Of a stretch of 64,000 nt of DNA, positions 20,910-30,046 are shown piece after piece. A program made the translations under genes and the position numbers. Origin of the DNA: Pantoea piersonii (lineage in GTDB: Bacteria > Pseudomonadota > Gammaproteobacteria > Enterobacterales > Enterobacteriaceae); assembly GCF_003612015.1 (NCBI RefSeq), contig NZ_RARB01000001.1, positions 558,001-622,000 on the forward strand. Reading direction: 5' to 3'. Numbering within the stretch: position 1 is the stretch's first letter; each line of letters opens with the position of its first letter. The notes under the pieces were generated by a model. It did not search any database and was not told where the DNA came from. It saw nothing but the letters and a program-made list of their open reading frames with translations.

Positions 20910-22718
20910 ATGTTACTGACCAATAAAACCAACAATTACGTTTTTTCACTGCTGGCGATAGCGCTGGCCTTTACGCCGCTGCATTTTACGCAGGCGGCCG
21001 TTATTGCAGTGCTACCCGGCACTACGCACGCGACCATTTCGGTAAGCGACAGCCAGCAGCGCCTGCGCCAGGCGTTTGCCGGTAAAGAGCCACCTTTCTA
21101 TTTAGCCTCCCTCGCGTCGCTTTATGCGGCGCACAATATGCAGCCGATGTGGCAGGACCGCGCAGCGGTGCAGCAATTCCAGCAGCAGCTGGCGGAAGTG
21201 GCGATGTCGGGCGTTCAGCCGCAGTTTACGCGCTGGATCGATCGCCTGACCGATCCCGGCATTAGCGGTTTTGCGCGCGATGTGGTGCTCAGCGATGCCA
21301 TGCTGGGTTATCTGCAGTTCGTCTCCAGCGTGCCGACTCAGGGCGAAAACTGGCTCTACAGCAATGTGCCTTATAAACTGGCGCAGCCGTCGGTGGCAGT
21401 GGTGAACCAGTGGCAAAAGGCGGTACAGACGGGCGCGTCCGCCTCTTTTGTCTCTTCGCTGGCGCCGCAGCATCCGCAATATGCGCCGATGCACGCTGCG
21501 CTAAAACAGCTGCTGACCGACGCACGTCCCTGGCCGCAGCTGAAAAACCGTGAAACCCTGCGCCCCGGCCAGGTCAGTGATGATGTTCCTGCGCTGCGCG
21601 AAATTTTACAGCGTACCGGCATGCTTACCGCCCAGACTACGGCGCCGAGCCCTGCGGACGACGCGGTGCCTACGGCGCCTGTTCCGGTAAGCCAGAGCGC
21701 GCAGCCCGCTGCGGTCAGCCCCTCAGCGGCCAGCGTCGGCGATCTCGCGGCGCAGACGCCGCAGGCAGCAGGCAACGTGCAGAACGGCGCAGCTGAGACA
21801 GGCAGCAACAACGTCTATGACGCTACGCTGGTGGCGGCCGTTAAGCGCTTTCAGCAGTGGCAAGGGCTGGGCAACGACGGCAATATCGGGCCGCGCACCC
21901 GCGAATGGCTCAACGTCACGCCGCAGATGCGCGCCGCGCTGCTGGCGCTGAATATCCAGCGTCTGCGCCTGCTGCCGGATGATATGCATAACGGCATCAT
22001 GGTTAATATCCCTAACTATTCTCTGACCTATTACAACAACGGCAATAAGATCCTCTCGTCGCGCGTGATTGTCGGGCGTCCCGATCGTAAAACGCCGCTG
22101 ATGCGCAGCGCGCTTAATAATGTGGTGCTCAACCCGCCGTGGAACGTGCCAACGACGCTGGTCCGTCAGGACATCATTCCTAAGGTGAAGCAGGATCCGA
22201 GCTATCTCTACAAGCACGGCTATACGCTGCTCTCTGGCTGGAGCGCGGATGCGGAAGTGATCGACCCCAGCATGATTGACTGGAGTATGGTTTCAGCCTC
22301 GTCTTTCCCCTATCGCATACGTCAGGCGCCAGGCAACACCAACTCGCTGGGACGCTATAAGTTTAACATGCCGAGTTCGGACGCTATCTATCTGCACGAT
22401 ACGCCGAACCATGGGCTGTTCCAGCGTGATATTCGTGCGCTAAGTTCAGGCTGCGTACGCGTCAATAAAGCGTCAGAGCTGGCGGGTCTGCTGCTGCAGG
22501 ATGCAGGCTGGAATGATTCACGGATCTCTGATCAGTTAAAACAGGGCGATACGCGCTACGTGCCGATTCGGCATCGTATTCCGGTAAACCTCTACTATCT
22601 GACCGCCTGGGTGGCCGACGATGGCAAGCCGCAGTTCCGAACAGATATTTACAATTATGATAACCCAGCCCGTTCCGGCAGCCAGGCGCTGGCTCGCGCT
22701 GGACAGCTGTTGCTCTAA
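20910..22718 (+). CDS. ldtD: L,D-transpeptidase LdtD (YcbB)
   Basis: LdtD forms 3-3 (meso-DAP to meso-DAP) crosslinks in peptidoglycan in the periplasm. It is the enzyme behind beta-lactam bypass in E. coli. The 602 residues begin with a signal sequence cleaved near HFTQA. The peptidoglycan-binding domain is around residues 305-330 ([14 protein letters not shown]), and the YkuD catalytic domain has [24 protein letters not shown] and the nucleophile motif SSGCVRV with Cys515. A low-complexity Ala/Pro/Ser/Gln-rich stretch (about residues 240-300) precedes the peptidoglycan-binding domain. It lies upstream of the cell-wall hydrolase mepK. Confidence 0.97.
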   Translation: MLLTNKTNNYVFSLLAIALAFTPLHFTQAAVIAVLPGTTHATISVSDSQQRLRQAFAGKEPPFYLASLASLYAAHNMQPMWQDRAAVQQFQQQLAEVAMSGVQPQFTRWIDRLTDPGISGFARDVVLSDAMLGYLQFVSSVPTQGENWLYSNVPYKLAQPSVAVVNQWQKAVQTGASASFVSSLAPQHPQYAPMHAALKQLLTDARPWPQLKNRETLRPGQVSDDVPALREILQRTGMLTAQTTAPSPADDAVPTAPVPVSQSAQPAAVSPSAASVGDLAAQTPQAAGNVQNGAAETGSNNVYDATLVAAVKRFQQWQGLGNDGNIGPRTREWLNVTPQMRAALLALNIQRLRLLPDDMHNGIMVNIPNYSLTYYNNGNKILSSRVIVGRPDRKTPLMRSALNNVVLNPPWNVPTTLVRQDIIPKVKQDPSYLYKHGYTLLSGWSADAEVIDPSMIDWSMVSASSFPYRIRQAPGNTNSLGRYKFNMPSSDAIYLHDTPNHGLFQRDIRALSSGCVRVNKASELAGLLLQDAGWNDSRISDQLKQGDTRYVPIRHRIPVNLYYLTAWVADDGKPQFRTDIYNYDNPARSGSQALARAGQLLL

Positions 22719-22905
22719 TCCTTGATTTTCCAACTCTGTTCCTTTTTGCTACTGCTGCGATAAGGATTCCACAACGGCGATCCCACCCGGGGTCGCCGTC
22801 CAAACTTCTCCACGGCGGGTTGACGGGACCTGGACGGACGGTTATGGTTCGGCCTTGTGCGGTTTTTGCACATTTCGATGGCTTCAACTCAGGTAACCGT
22901 TTTTC

Positions 22906-23454
22906 ATGTCCAGTTTTAATTTAACACGTCGCAAATTGCTTCTTGGCGGAACGGCTGCGGCCGGGATGGCGCTCCTGCCCAACGCAGCTATGGCCTCGCT
23001 TTCAACGTCACGTCCTCGCGAACTGACGCTGAGCAATCTTCACACCGGTGAAACCCTTAAAACTGAGTTTTTTAACGGGAAAAGCTACGATAAGAGCGAG
23101 CTGGCTCGCCTGAACCACTTTTTCCGTGATTATCGCGCCAATCTGACTAAAAGCATCGATCCCCATCTGTTCGATCAGATTTACCGACTGCAGGCGTTGC
23201 TGGAAACCCGCAAGCCGATCCAGCTGGTCTCCGGCTACCGCTCGCTGGCGACCAACAATATGCTGCGTGAAAGCGGCCCGGGCGTAGCGAAGCACAGCTA
23301 CCACACCAAAGGGCAGGCGATGGATTTCCATATTGAAGGCATCGCGCTGAATAACATCCGCAAAGCGGCCTTAACAATGCGCGCCGGTGGTGTAGGATAT
23401 TATCCTCGCAGCAACTTCGTTCATATTGATACCGGGCCGGTACGGCACTGGTAA
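22906..23454 (+). CDS. mepK: Murein endopeptidase MepK, Tat-exported
   Basis: MepK (YcbK) is an M15-family endopeptidase that cleaves 3-3 peptidoglycan crosslinks, acting on the bonds that LdtD makes next door. At 182 residues it has the E. coli length. A twin-arginine signal (LTRRKLLLGG) is followed by a hydrophobic stretch and an AMA cleavage region near residue 30. Zinc-binding motifs are SYHTKGQAMDFHIEG and FVHIDTGP. The 187-base gap from ldtD holds a hairpin near 22774-22799 without a T-run, so read-through from ldtD is possible. The start is the family start. Confidence 0.96.
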   Translation: MSSFNLTRRKLLLGGTAAAGMALLPNAAMASLSTSRPRELTLSNLHTGETLKTEFFNGKSYDKSELARLNHFFRDYRANLTKSIDPHLFDQIYRLQALLETRKPIQLVSGYRSLATNNMLRESGPGVAKHSYHTKGQAMDFHIEGIALNNIRKAALTMRAGGVGYYPRSNFVHIDTGPVRHW

Positions 23455-23493
23455 TGACGCCGGCAACGCTGCGTGCGCCGGTCATGGAGCGTT

Positions 23494-24123
23494 ATGAACT
23501 ACCACATTATTCCTGTTACCGCCTTCGCGCAGAACTGTTCCGTTATCTGGTGTGAGGCGACGCGCGACGCCGCCCTGGTTGATCCCGGCGGCGATGCGGC
23601 TAACATCATTGGGACGCTCCAGCAGCTTAATCTTACGCCTGCGCAAATTTTACTGACGCACGGTCATCTGGATCATGTGGGCGCGGCGGCGGAGCTGGCA
23701 GCGCACTATCAGGTGCCCATTGTCGGGCCGCACAGGCTGGATGCCTTCTGGCTGGAAGCGTTGCCGACGCAGAGCCGGATGTTTGGTCTCGCGGAGTGCG
23801 CGCCATTTACGCCGGATCGCTGGCTGGAAGAGGGCGACAGGGTTCAGGTCGGCGAGGTTGAGCTGGAGATTCTGCATACGCCTGGCCACACGCCGGGTCA
23901 TATCGTCTTCTTCGATCGGACGGGCCGTCTGCTGATCTCCGGCGACGTGATCTTCCACGGCGGCGTAGGACGTACGGACTTTCCACAGGGTAGTCATCAG
24001 GCGCTTATTGCATCAATTAACGATAAGCTGCTGCCGCTGGGCGACGACGTGACTTTTGTTCCTGGCCACGGTGCTGTTTCAACGCTGGGCCACGAGCGTA
24101 TCAGCAATCCTTTTCTGCAATAA
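23494..24123 (+). CDS. gloC: Type II glyoxalase-family metallo-hydrolase GloC (YcbL)
   Basis: GloC is a cytosolic glyoxalase II isozyme that hydrolyses S-lactoylglutathione during methylglyoxal detoxification. mgsA, which makes methylglyoxal, is also in this window. The start chosen is ATG 23494 ([11 protein letters not shown]), which has GGAG upstream. An earlier in-frame start at 23473 adds seven unrelated residues. The product has 209 residues. The metallo-beta-lactamase motif [26 protein letters not shown] and FVPGHG supply the metal ligands. A bidirectional terminator separates it from the convergent aspC. Confidence 0.96.
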   Translation: MNYHIIPVTAFAQNCSVIWCEATRDAALVDPGGDAANIIGTLQQLNLTPAQILLTHGHLDHVGAAAELAAHYQVPIVGPHRLDAFWLEALPTQSRMFGLAECAPFTPDRWLEEGDRVQVGEVELEILHTPGHTPGHIVFFDRTGRLLISGDVIFHGGVGRTDFPQGSHQALIASINDKLLPLGDDVTFVPGHGAVSTLGHERISNPFLQ

Positions 24124-24135
24124 AACCTTTCTACC

Positions 24136-24163
24136 ATAAAAAAATGGGCCGAAGCGGCCCATT
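24136..24163. terminator. Bidirectional terminator between gloC and aspC
   Basis: An 8-bp stem (AATGGGCC / GGCCCATT) with a GAAGC loop has seven A residues on its left. Read on the reverse strand this is a strong T-tract terminator for aspC. Forward termination of gloC is weaker. Confidence 0.85.
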
Positions 24164-24217
24164 CACGTAGCTGACACACTCACTGCGCGCGTTCCGCGCA
24201 AGCGTGGCTCGACGAGC

Positions 24218-25408
24218 TTACAGCACCGCCACAATCGCCTCGCACAGCGCCGACATATTATCCGGCGTCATGCCTGCAACGTTAACGCGGCCCGAATTAA
24301 CCGCATAGACGGCAAACTCATCGCGCAGGCGGATCACCTGATCTTTGGTCAGGCCGCTAAAAGAGAACATGCCGTTCTGCTGGATAATAAAGCTGAAATC
24401 ACGCGTTGCGCCTTTCTCCGCCAGGGTATTCACAAACAGCTGACGCATGCGCTGGATGCGCTGACGCATATCGGTCAGCTCCTGCTCCCAGATGGTACGC
24501 AGCGCCTGATTGCTGAGTATGGTCGCCACTACCGCCGCGCCATGCGCCGGCGGGTTGGAGTAGTTAGCGCGGATAGTGTATTTCACCTGGCTGAAGGCGG
24601 TCTCGGCCGTGGTAGCATCGGCGGCGACCAGGGTAATGGCACCTACGCGCTCATTATATAAGCCGAAGTTCTTGGAGTAAGAACTGGCGACGATCAGCTC
24701 CTGATGCGAGGCGGCGAAAATACGCAGGCCTTCTGCATCTTCATTCAGACCGCGAGCAAAGCCCTGATAGGCAAAGTCAAAGAGCGGCAGCCAGCCTTTA
24801 GCCTGAGAGAGCTGCGCCAGCTGGCTCCACTGCTCTGCTGTGGGATCGATGCCGGTCGGGTTGTGGCAGCAGCCGTGGAACAGCACCACGTCGCCTGCTT
24901 TCGCCTCCTGCAGCGCGGCCAGCATGCCGTCGAAATCGAGCTGATGATTTTCCGCGTCGTAGTAAGCATATTCGCACACTTCAAGGCCAGCGGCGTTGAA
25001 GACGTTTTTATGGTTCGGCCAGCTGGGGTTGCTTACCCAGACGCGTTTTACGCTGGTCTGGGTAGCGAGAAAATCAGCCGCGACGCGCAGCGCGCCGGTG
25101 CCGCCTGGGGTCTGCGCGGTACGCGCGCGGCCAGCGGCAATCAGCGGATTCTCTGCGCCAAACAGCAGCTCCTGAGTGCAGCGCGCAAAATCGGCCAGGC
25201 CATCAATGCTGAGATAATTTTTAGTGGTTTCGTTTTCCAGCAGATACTGTTCGGCTTTCTTAACGCTGGTCAATACCGGCGTATTGCCGGTTTCATCTTT
25301 ATAAACGCCGATGCCGAGGTTGATTTTGTGCGGGCGGTCGTCAGCGCGAAACAGATCGGCCAGCCCAAGAATTGGATCGGCAGGTGCCGCAGAGATAGAT
25401 TCAAACAT
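24218..25408 (-). CDS. aspC: Aspartate aminotransferase
   Basis: AspC is the PLP-dependent aminotransferase that interconverts aspartate/2-oxoglutarate and oxaloacetate/glutamate, and also handles aromatic amino acids. At 396 residues it has the E. coli length. The PLP lysine lies in [14 protein letters not shown]. Other landmarks are [11 protein letters not shown] and the C-terminal SGRVNVAGM. The gene is monocistronic: it has its own upstream region, and the bidirectional terminator lies about 55 bases after the stop. Confidence 0.98.
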   Translation of the reverse strand: MFESISAAPADPILGLADLFRADDRPHKINLGIGVYKDETGNTPVLTSVKKAEQYLLENETTKNYLSIDGLADFARCTQELLFGAENPLIAAGRARTAQTPGGTGALRVAADFLATQTSVKRVWVSNPSWPNHKNVFNAAGLEVCEYAYYDAENHQLDFDGMLAALQEAKAGDVVLFHGCCHNPTGIDPTAEQWSQLAQLSQAKGWLPLFDFAYQGFARGLNEDAEGLRIFAASHQELIVASSYSKNFGLYNERVGAITLVAADATTAETAFSQVKYTIRANYSNPPAHGAAVVATILSNQALRTIWEQELTDMRQRIQRMRQLFVNTLAEKGATRDFSFIIQQNGMFSFSGLTKDQVIRLRDEFAVYAVNSGRVNVAGMTPDNMSALCEAIVAVL

Positions 25409-25450
25409 GAGTCGTGTCCAGTAGCGTGAACTTTAACGAAATGAGCCTTC

Positions 25451-25479
25451 AGGTTAACGTCAGCGCTGTGCATTGCCAA
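25451..25479 (-). promoter_or_regulatory. Candidate aspC promoter
   Basis: On the reverse strand TTGGCA (25474-25479), a 17-bp spacer and TAACCT (25451-25456) precede the aspC start by about 40 bases. The -10 match is only moderate. Confidence 0.35.
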
Positions 25480-25588
25480 CCGTTTACGCAAAAAATCGTC
25501 ACTCAGCGGTGGTCATTCGGGATGCTTATGGCTGACAAGGGGAAAACGCTGTTTTACGGGGGATTTCAGGACGGGGAATTTCAGGCAT

Positions 25589-25617
25589 AAAAAAACGGAG
25601 CCGAGGCTCCGTTTTTT
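25589..25617. terminator. Terminator downstream of ompF
   Basis: A stem built on ACGGAGC / GCTCCGT is flanked by A and T runs on both sides, so it can work in both directions. It sits 13 bases past the ompF stop. Confidence 0.92.
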
Positions 25618-25629
25618 GCGACAGGTAAC

Positions 25630-26739
25630 TTAGAACTGGTAAACCAGGCCTACAGCTACGGTGTCGTCGGTGTTCAGACCCAGGCGGTTGTTGTCATCCA
25701 GCTGGTTGATCTGATAGTCAACGTAGGTCGACATGTTTTTGTTGAAGTAGTAGGTTGCGCCCACGTCGATGTATTTGATCAGGTCAGCATCGCCCACGCC
25801 TTCGATGTCTTTGCCTTTAGACTGTACGTAGCCGATAGAAGGACGCAGACCGAAGTCGAACTGATACTGTGCAACCAGCTCGAAGTTCTGTGCTTTGTTG
25901 GCAAAAGCGGTAGTAGAAGTGGTAGCGGTAGTCGCAAGTGCGAAAGGTGTAGAGTTGCGGGTCTCACCATACATCGCTGCCAGGTAAATATTGTTAGCGT
26001 CATATTTCAGAGCGGTTGCCCAGTTTTCAGCGCGTTTGCCCTGACCAACGATAGAGCCGTCTGGAGCCACAACGCCGGCAGCCTGCGAGTCAGTACGATC
26101 GCTGCTGCTGTATGCGCCAACGATACCAACACCGATTGGTGAGGTGTAAGAGGTTGACAGGCCCCAGCCGTCGCCGTTCGCGCGACGAATGTCGCTACGC
26201 TCGTTTTTGCCCTGATACTGAACCGCGAAGTCCCAGCCATCAACCAGGCCGAAGAAGTTTTTGTTGCGGTAGGTCAGCAGGCCGGTGCTACGACCGTTCA
26301 TGAAGTTGTCTGAGTAACCAGAGTCGCCGCCGAATTCTGGCAGCATATCGGTCCAGCCGATAGCGTCGTACACAACGCCGTAGTTACGACCGTAGTCGAT
26401 TGAGCCAGCGCTACCGAATTTCAGACCGGCAAAGCCCAGACGGGTTTTGTTGCCGTTCTGCGCGTCAGAAGAGCCTTCTGAGTTGTTTGCCTGAATGTTG
26501 TATTCCCACTGGCCGTAACCGGTCAGCTGGTCGTTAATCTGAGTTTCACCCTTGAAACCGAAGCGAACATAGGTCTGGTCGCCATCGTTGCTGTCGTTAT
26601 CAGAGAAATAGTGCAGACCATCAACTTTACCGTACAGGTCCAGTTTATTGCCGTCTTTGTTGTAAACTTCTGCTGCGTTTGCTGCGCCGGCAGCTAACAG
26701 AGCAGGGATAACCACTGCAAGAATGTTGCGCTTCATCAT
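25630..26739 (-). CDS. ompF: Outer membrane general porin OmpF
   Basis: A 16-strand trimeric porin for passive diffusion of small hydrophilic solutes across the outer membrane. The 369 residues include a signal peptide [22 protein letters not shown]. The mature start [16 protein letters not shown] and the C-terminal AVGLVYQF (terminal Phe for Bam recognition) are typical. The constriction loop L3 carries MLPEFGGD. Synteny (between aspC and asnS) and the upstream OmpR boxes identify it as OmpF rather than OmpC or PhoE. One surface loop near residue 270 is rich in Thr and Ala ([14 protein letters not shown]), unlike E. coli, as expected for phage- or colicin-exposed loops. Confidence 0.95.
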   Translation of the reverse strand: MMKRNILAVVIPALLAAGAANAAEVYNKDGNKLDLYGKVDGLHYFSDNDSNDGDQTYVRFGFKGETQINDQLTGYGQWEYNIQANNSEGSSDAQNGNKTRLGFAGLKFGSAGSIDYGRNYGVVYDAIGWTDMLPEFGGDSGYSDNFMNGRSTGLLTYRNKNFFGLVDGWDFAVQYQGKNERSDIRRANGDGWGLSTSYTSPIGVGIVGAYSSSDRTDSQAAGVVAPDGSIVGQGKRAENWATALKYDANNIYLAAMYGETRNSTPFALATTATTSTTAFANKAQNFELVAQYQFDFGLRPSIGYVQSKGKDIEGVGDADLIKYIDVGATYYFNKNMSTYVDYQINQLDDNNRLGLNTDDTVAVGLVYQF

Positions 26740-26757
26740 TATTTATTACCCTCATTG
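26732..26757 (-). promoter_or_regulatory. MicF sRNA pairing region at the ompF start
   Basis: On the reverse strand the ompF ribosome-binding region reads TGAGGGTAATAAATAATGAT, identical as I recall to the E. coli segment that pairs with the 5' part of MicF. The micF gene itself is not in the window. Conservation implies that sRNA repression of ompF is kept. Confidence 0.6.
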
Positions 26758-26835
26758 GAGTTTATTCGGACACCTGCCACTGCCGTCAAGAAACCGTTAC
26801 GGAACCCTGAGAGAAGTTTGGTGTCTTCCTGTGTC

Positions 26836-26848
26836 TGCACGCATCTTT
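26836..26848 (-). promoter_or_regulatory. ompF -10 element and probable start site
   Basis: On the reverse strand AAAGAT (26843-26848) lies in the context GGAAAGATGCGTGCAGACAC, nearly the same as the E. coli ompF promoter. Counting from the OmpR boxes places +1 at about 26836, giving a leader of about 97 bases. The -35 region is poor, as expected for an OmpR-activated promoter. Confidence 0.6.
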
Positions 26849-26876
26849 CCATCCTGTAGCGGGATATGCCACTCTG

Positions 26877-26936
26877 AAAATGCTACTAAACTCGTAATCT
26901 GGTTTCTAAAAGCAAATTTGTATTGCAGGATGTAAA
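26877..26936 (-). promoter_or_regulatory. Three contiguous OmpR boxes (F1-F2-F3) of ompF
   Basis: On the reverse strand three adjacent 20-bp blocks can be read: F1 26917-26936 (TTTACATCCTGCAATACAAA), F2 26897-26916 (TTTGCTTTTAGAAACCAGAT) and F3 26877-26896 (TACGAGTTTAGTAGCATTTT). They align with E. coli F1, F2 and F3 at -100 to -41. This supports osmoregulation by EnvZ-OmpR. Confidence 0.7.
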
Positions 26937-26977
26937 TTTTCGGGAACTTTGTGAGAGAACTCAAAATTTACAAAAAT

Positions 26978-27003
26978 AAAAAAAGGCCGACAGTGTCGGC
27001 CTC
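26978..27003 (-). terminator. Intrinsic terminator of asnS
   Basis: The stem AGGCCGAC / GTCGGCCT with an AGT loop is followed on the reverse strand by a T-run (A-run at 26978-26983 on the forward strand), about 40 bases beyond the asnS stop. Confidence 0.88.
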
Positions 27004-27040
27004 TTTATATATATGAATTTCTTATAATTAATCGTTAATT

Positions 27041-28441
27041 TTAGAAATTTGCATTACGCGGCGTGCGTGGGAAAGGGATAACGTCCCTTACATTTTGTAC
27101 GCCAGTGACATAGGCGATTAAACGTTCAAAGCCTAAGCCGAAGCCAGAATGTGGCACCGTACCGTAACGACGCAGATCGCGATACCACCAGTAATCTTCT
27201 TTATTCAGGCCCATCTCTTCCAGGCGCGCGTCGAGGACGTCGAGACGCTCTTCACGCTGAGAGCCGCCGATAATTTCGCCGATGCCTGGCGCCAGTACAT
27301 CCATCGCCGCCACGGTTTTATTATCGTCGTTAAGGCGCATATAGAACGCCTTAATGTCTTTCGGGTAGTTTTTCACCACCACCGGCGCTTTAAAGTGCTG
27401 CTCGGCCAGATAGCGCTCGTGCTCGGAAGAGAGGTCGATGCCCCAGGAAACCGGGTTTTCAAAGGTCTGTCCGCAGTTTTCCAGAATAGTAATGGCGTCG
27501 GTATAGTCGACCTGCGCGAAGTCAGTAGAAATAAAGCGCTCAAGGCGATCGACCGCCTCTTTGTCTACGCGTTCGGCAAAGAACGCCATATCGTCGGCGC
27601 GTTCGTCCAGCACCGCTTTAAACACATATTTCAGCATCGCTTCTGCGAGCGCGGCGGCGTCATCCAGCGTGGCGAAGGCGATCTCCGGCTCCAGCATCCA
27701 GAACTCCGCCAGGTGACGGCTGGTGTTAGAGTTTTCGGCGCGGAAGGTTGGGCCGAAGGTATAGATCTTCGACAGCGCACAGGCGTAGGTTTCGCCGTTC
27801 AGCTGGCCGGAAACGGTCAGGAAGGCCTCTTTGCCAAAGAAATCTTCGTTGAAGTCTACATGGCCCTGCGGCGTGCGCGGCAGGTTTTCCAGATCCAGCG
27901 TCGAAACGCGGAACATCTCGCCGGCGCCTTCGGTATCCGAGGCGGTGATCAGCGGGGTAGAGACCCAGAAATAGCCGTTTTCATGAAAGAAGCGATGCAG
28001 CGCCTGCGCCAGGGTATGGCGTACGCGCGCGACGGCACCGATCAGATTGGTGCGCGGACGAAGATGCGCCACTTCGCGCAGGTACTCAATGCTGTGACGT
28101 TTCGCCGCCATCGGATAGGTATCGGGATCGTCCACCCAGCCGGTGACTTCCACGCGGGTCGCCTGGATCTCAAACGCCTGACCCTGACCCGGCGAGGCCA
28201 CCACGGTGCCGGTAATAATCACGGAACAGCCGGTGGTGAGGCGCAGAACGTCATCCTGATAATTATTCAGAGAATTATTCACAACGGCCTGAACGGGATT
28301 AAAGCAGGAACCGTCATAAACGGCGACGAAGGAAAGACCGGCTTTTGAATCTCTTCGGGTACGCACCCAACCACGTACGGTGACTTCACTGTCAACCGCG
28401 ACGCGACCGTGCAGTACGTCCGCTACAGGCACTACGCTCAT
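27041..28441 (-). CDS. asnS: Asparaginyl-tRNA synthetase
   Basis: AsnS charges tRNA-Asn with asparagine. It is a class IIb synthetase, 466 residues as in E. coli. The N-terminal OB-fold anticodon-binding domain ([16 protein letters not shown]) is followed by the catalytic domain with motif 2 around [21 protein letters not shown] and motif 3 GFGLGFERL near the C-terminus. The start follows AGAGAGATATTT. A terminator separates it from ompF. The upstream region contains a perfect 15-base dyad, annotated separately. Confidence 0.98.
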   Translation of the reverse strand: MSVVPVADVLHGRVAVDSEVTVRGWVRTRRDSKAGLSFVAVYDGSCFNPVQAVVNNSLNNYQDDVLRLTTGCSVIITGTVVASPGQGQAFEIQATRVEVTGWVDDPDTYPMAAKRHSIEYLREVAHLRPRTNLIGAVARVRHTLAQALHRFFHENGYFWVSTPLITASDTEGAGEMFRVSTLDLENLPRTPQGHVDFNEDFFGKEAFLTVSGQLNGETYACALSKIYTFGPTFRAENSNTSRHLAEFWMLEPEIAFATLDDAAALAEAMLKYVFKAVLDERADDMAFFAERVDKEAVDRLERFISTDFAQVDYTDAITILENCGQTFENPVSWGIDLSSEHERYLAEQHFKAPVVVKNYPKDIKAFYMRLNDDNKTVAAMDVLAPGIGEIIGGSQREERLDVLDARLEEMGLNKEDYWWYRDLRRYGTVPHSGFGLGFERLIAYVTGVQNVRDVIPFPRTPRNANF

Positions 28442-28506
28442 AAATATCTCTCTATATAGAAGAAGTGAGTTTAAACAGTTCCCCAGACCGGGGTTTTGCT
28501 ATGTTA

Positions 28507-28521
28507 CTTGCGAGTCGCAAG
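28507..28521. repeat. Perfect dyad CTTGCGA-G-TCGCAAG upstream of asnS
   Basis: A 15-base perfect inverted repeat with a one-base centre lies 66 bases upstream of asnS. On the reverse strand it falls just upstream of, and partly between, TTGTTT and TAACAT, a possible promoter pair. It looks like an operator, but no regulator can be assigned. Confidence 0.45.
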
Positions 28522-28567
28522 GAAACAAGCAAAATCCGGCGGGACGGCAGATTTATTACAGCAGAAG

Positions 28568-28587
28568 CGGGGCGCGTCAACGCCCCG
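28568..28587 (-). terminator. Hairpin downstream of pncB
   Basis: A 7-bp GC stem (CGGGGCG / CGCCCCG) with a 6-base loop lies 13 bases past the pncB stop on the reverse strand. There is no clear T-run, so terminator strength is uncertain. Confidence 0.5.
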
Positions 28588-28599
28588 ATAAAGCGGGGA

Positions 28600-29805
28600 T
28601 TAGCTGGCTTTTTTCACCAGCGGCAGATCGAAGGCTTTGCGCAGGGCTCTGACGAAGGCTTGATCCTGACAAATCGTTTTGCCTGGACTGTCGGAGAGTT
28701 TCGCCACCGGCTTGCCGTTACATTCCACCAGTTTGATAACGATATTAAGCGGCGTGACACCGGGAATATCGCAGGTCAGGCGCGTGCCGATGCCAAACAC
28801 CACGCCGGCGCGCTGGCCAAAGTGGCGATAGAGCGCCAGCGCCTTATCCAGAGTAAGGTTGTCAGAGAAAACCAGCGTTTTGCTGTGCGGATCAATGCCC
28901 AGCTTTTCATAATGGGCCAGCGCTTTTTCGCCCCACTCGACGGGATCGCCCGAATCGTGGCGCAGCCCCTGATAGCGGCTGGCGAAATTAACGCCGAAGT
29001 CGCGCAGGAAAGCGTCCATGGCGATACAGTCGGTAAGCGCGATGCCAAGCTGGCCGTCATATTCGTCGAGCCACGCCTGCAGCGCCGCGCGCTGGCTGTT
29101 GGCCAGCACCGGGCTGATCTGCTGAAAGGCCTGAAACCACTCGTGCGCCTGGGTGCCGACCGGCGTCAGCTCCAGGCGGCGCGCCAGATCGTAGTTGCTG
29201 GTGCCGATAAGCCAGGGAAAATCCTGCTTCAGCGTGGCGACGATGGCGTGCTGCACATCGCCAGAAAAACGGCGACGCGTGCCGAAATCCATCAGACGAA
29301 AGCGCGACATATCGATATCGGCAACCTCGCGGCGAAAAGCGCTCAGCTTCTGCTGCAGATGATCGACCGCCTGTTGCGCGCCGGTATGCGGCGAACGGTG
29401 GCGGTGCACCACCTCGCTGATCAGCGCCAGCAGCGGCACCTCCCATAAGATGACTTCGCGCCAGGGGCCGGTGATACGGATATCAAGATGGCCGTCGCGG
29501 TTACGTACCTGCACCTGTTCGGGGTTGTAACGAAAATCGCGCAGCCAGTTAAGGTAGTCAGACTGGAAGAAGGGCAGGCTGGACAGATACGTATATTCGT
29601 CATCGGTCAGCGCAAGCGTCTGCATGGCGTTAACGGCCTCGCGAATCTCATTCGCATAGAGACCGAGCAGATCGTCGCCGCGGCAACGAAACTCAGCCGC
29701 CACCGTGACATCGTGGTAACGGTGAAAGACGGCTTGCTGCATATGAAGCTTGTAAGCGTCAGTATCCAGCAGTGAAGTCAGTATCGGGGAAGCATGTCCT
29801 GTCAT
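28600..29805 (-). CDS. pncB: Nicotinate phosphoribosyltransferase
   Basis: PncB converts nicotinate, PRPP and ATP to nicotinate mononucleotide in the NAD salvage pathway. The start chosen is ATG 29805 ([20 protein letters not shown]), which aligns with the family start. An in-frame ATG five codons upstream (29820) is possible, and both have weak ribosome-binding sites. The product has 401 residues. Landmarks are [40 protein letters not shown] (with the phosphorylated His) and [11 protein letters not shown] looked for the NadR box (TGTTTA-N6-TAAACA) upstream and did not find one. It is divergent from pepN. Confidence 0.96.
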   Translation of the reverse strand: MTGHASPILTSLLDTDAYKLHMQQAVFHRYHDVTVAAEFRCRGDDLLGLYANEIREAVNAMQTLALTDDEYTYLSSLPFFQSDYLNWLRDFRYNPEQVQVRNRDGHLDIRITGPWREVILWEVPLLALISEVVHRHRSPHTGAQQAVDHLQQKLSAFRREVADIDMSRFRLMDFGTRRRFSGDVQHAIVATLKQDFPWLIGTSNYDLARRLELTPVGTQAHEWFQAFQQISPVLANSQRAALQAWLDEYDGQLGIALTDCIAMDAFLRDFGVNFASRYQGLRHDSGDPVEWGEKALAHYEKLGIDPHSKTLVFSDNLTLDKALALYRHFGQRAGVVFGIGTRLTCDIPGVTPLNIVIKLVECNGKPVAKLSDSPGKTICQDQAFVRALRKAFDLPLVKKAS

Positions 29806-30046
29806 GGTGCGTTTCAGCATCCTGTTCGGCGGCGCAGAGCCCGGTGTGTAAAAGTCATAAAGACGCAGGAGTATAAATCAGTAACTGCGGCTGATCACAG
29901 CATATTTCAAGCCCGCAGGTCGAGGGTAAAACGTGCCGTTGTTAATGAATTGTAGCTATTTATGGCGAGACATGCATTGTACATGGCAAGCTAAAGGCAA
30001 CGCGCTTAGACTTTGGCGGTAAACCTATAACAATGCGAGACGGAAT

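Noticed and set aside
29806-30046. A NadR box upstream of pncB
   Set aside because: No TGTTTA-N6-TAAACA pattern is present in the divergent region; GTTTAAAC near 28470 belongs to the asnS leader.
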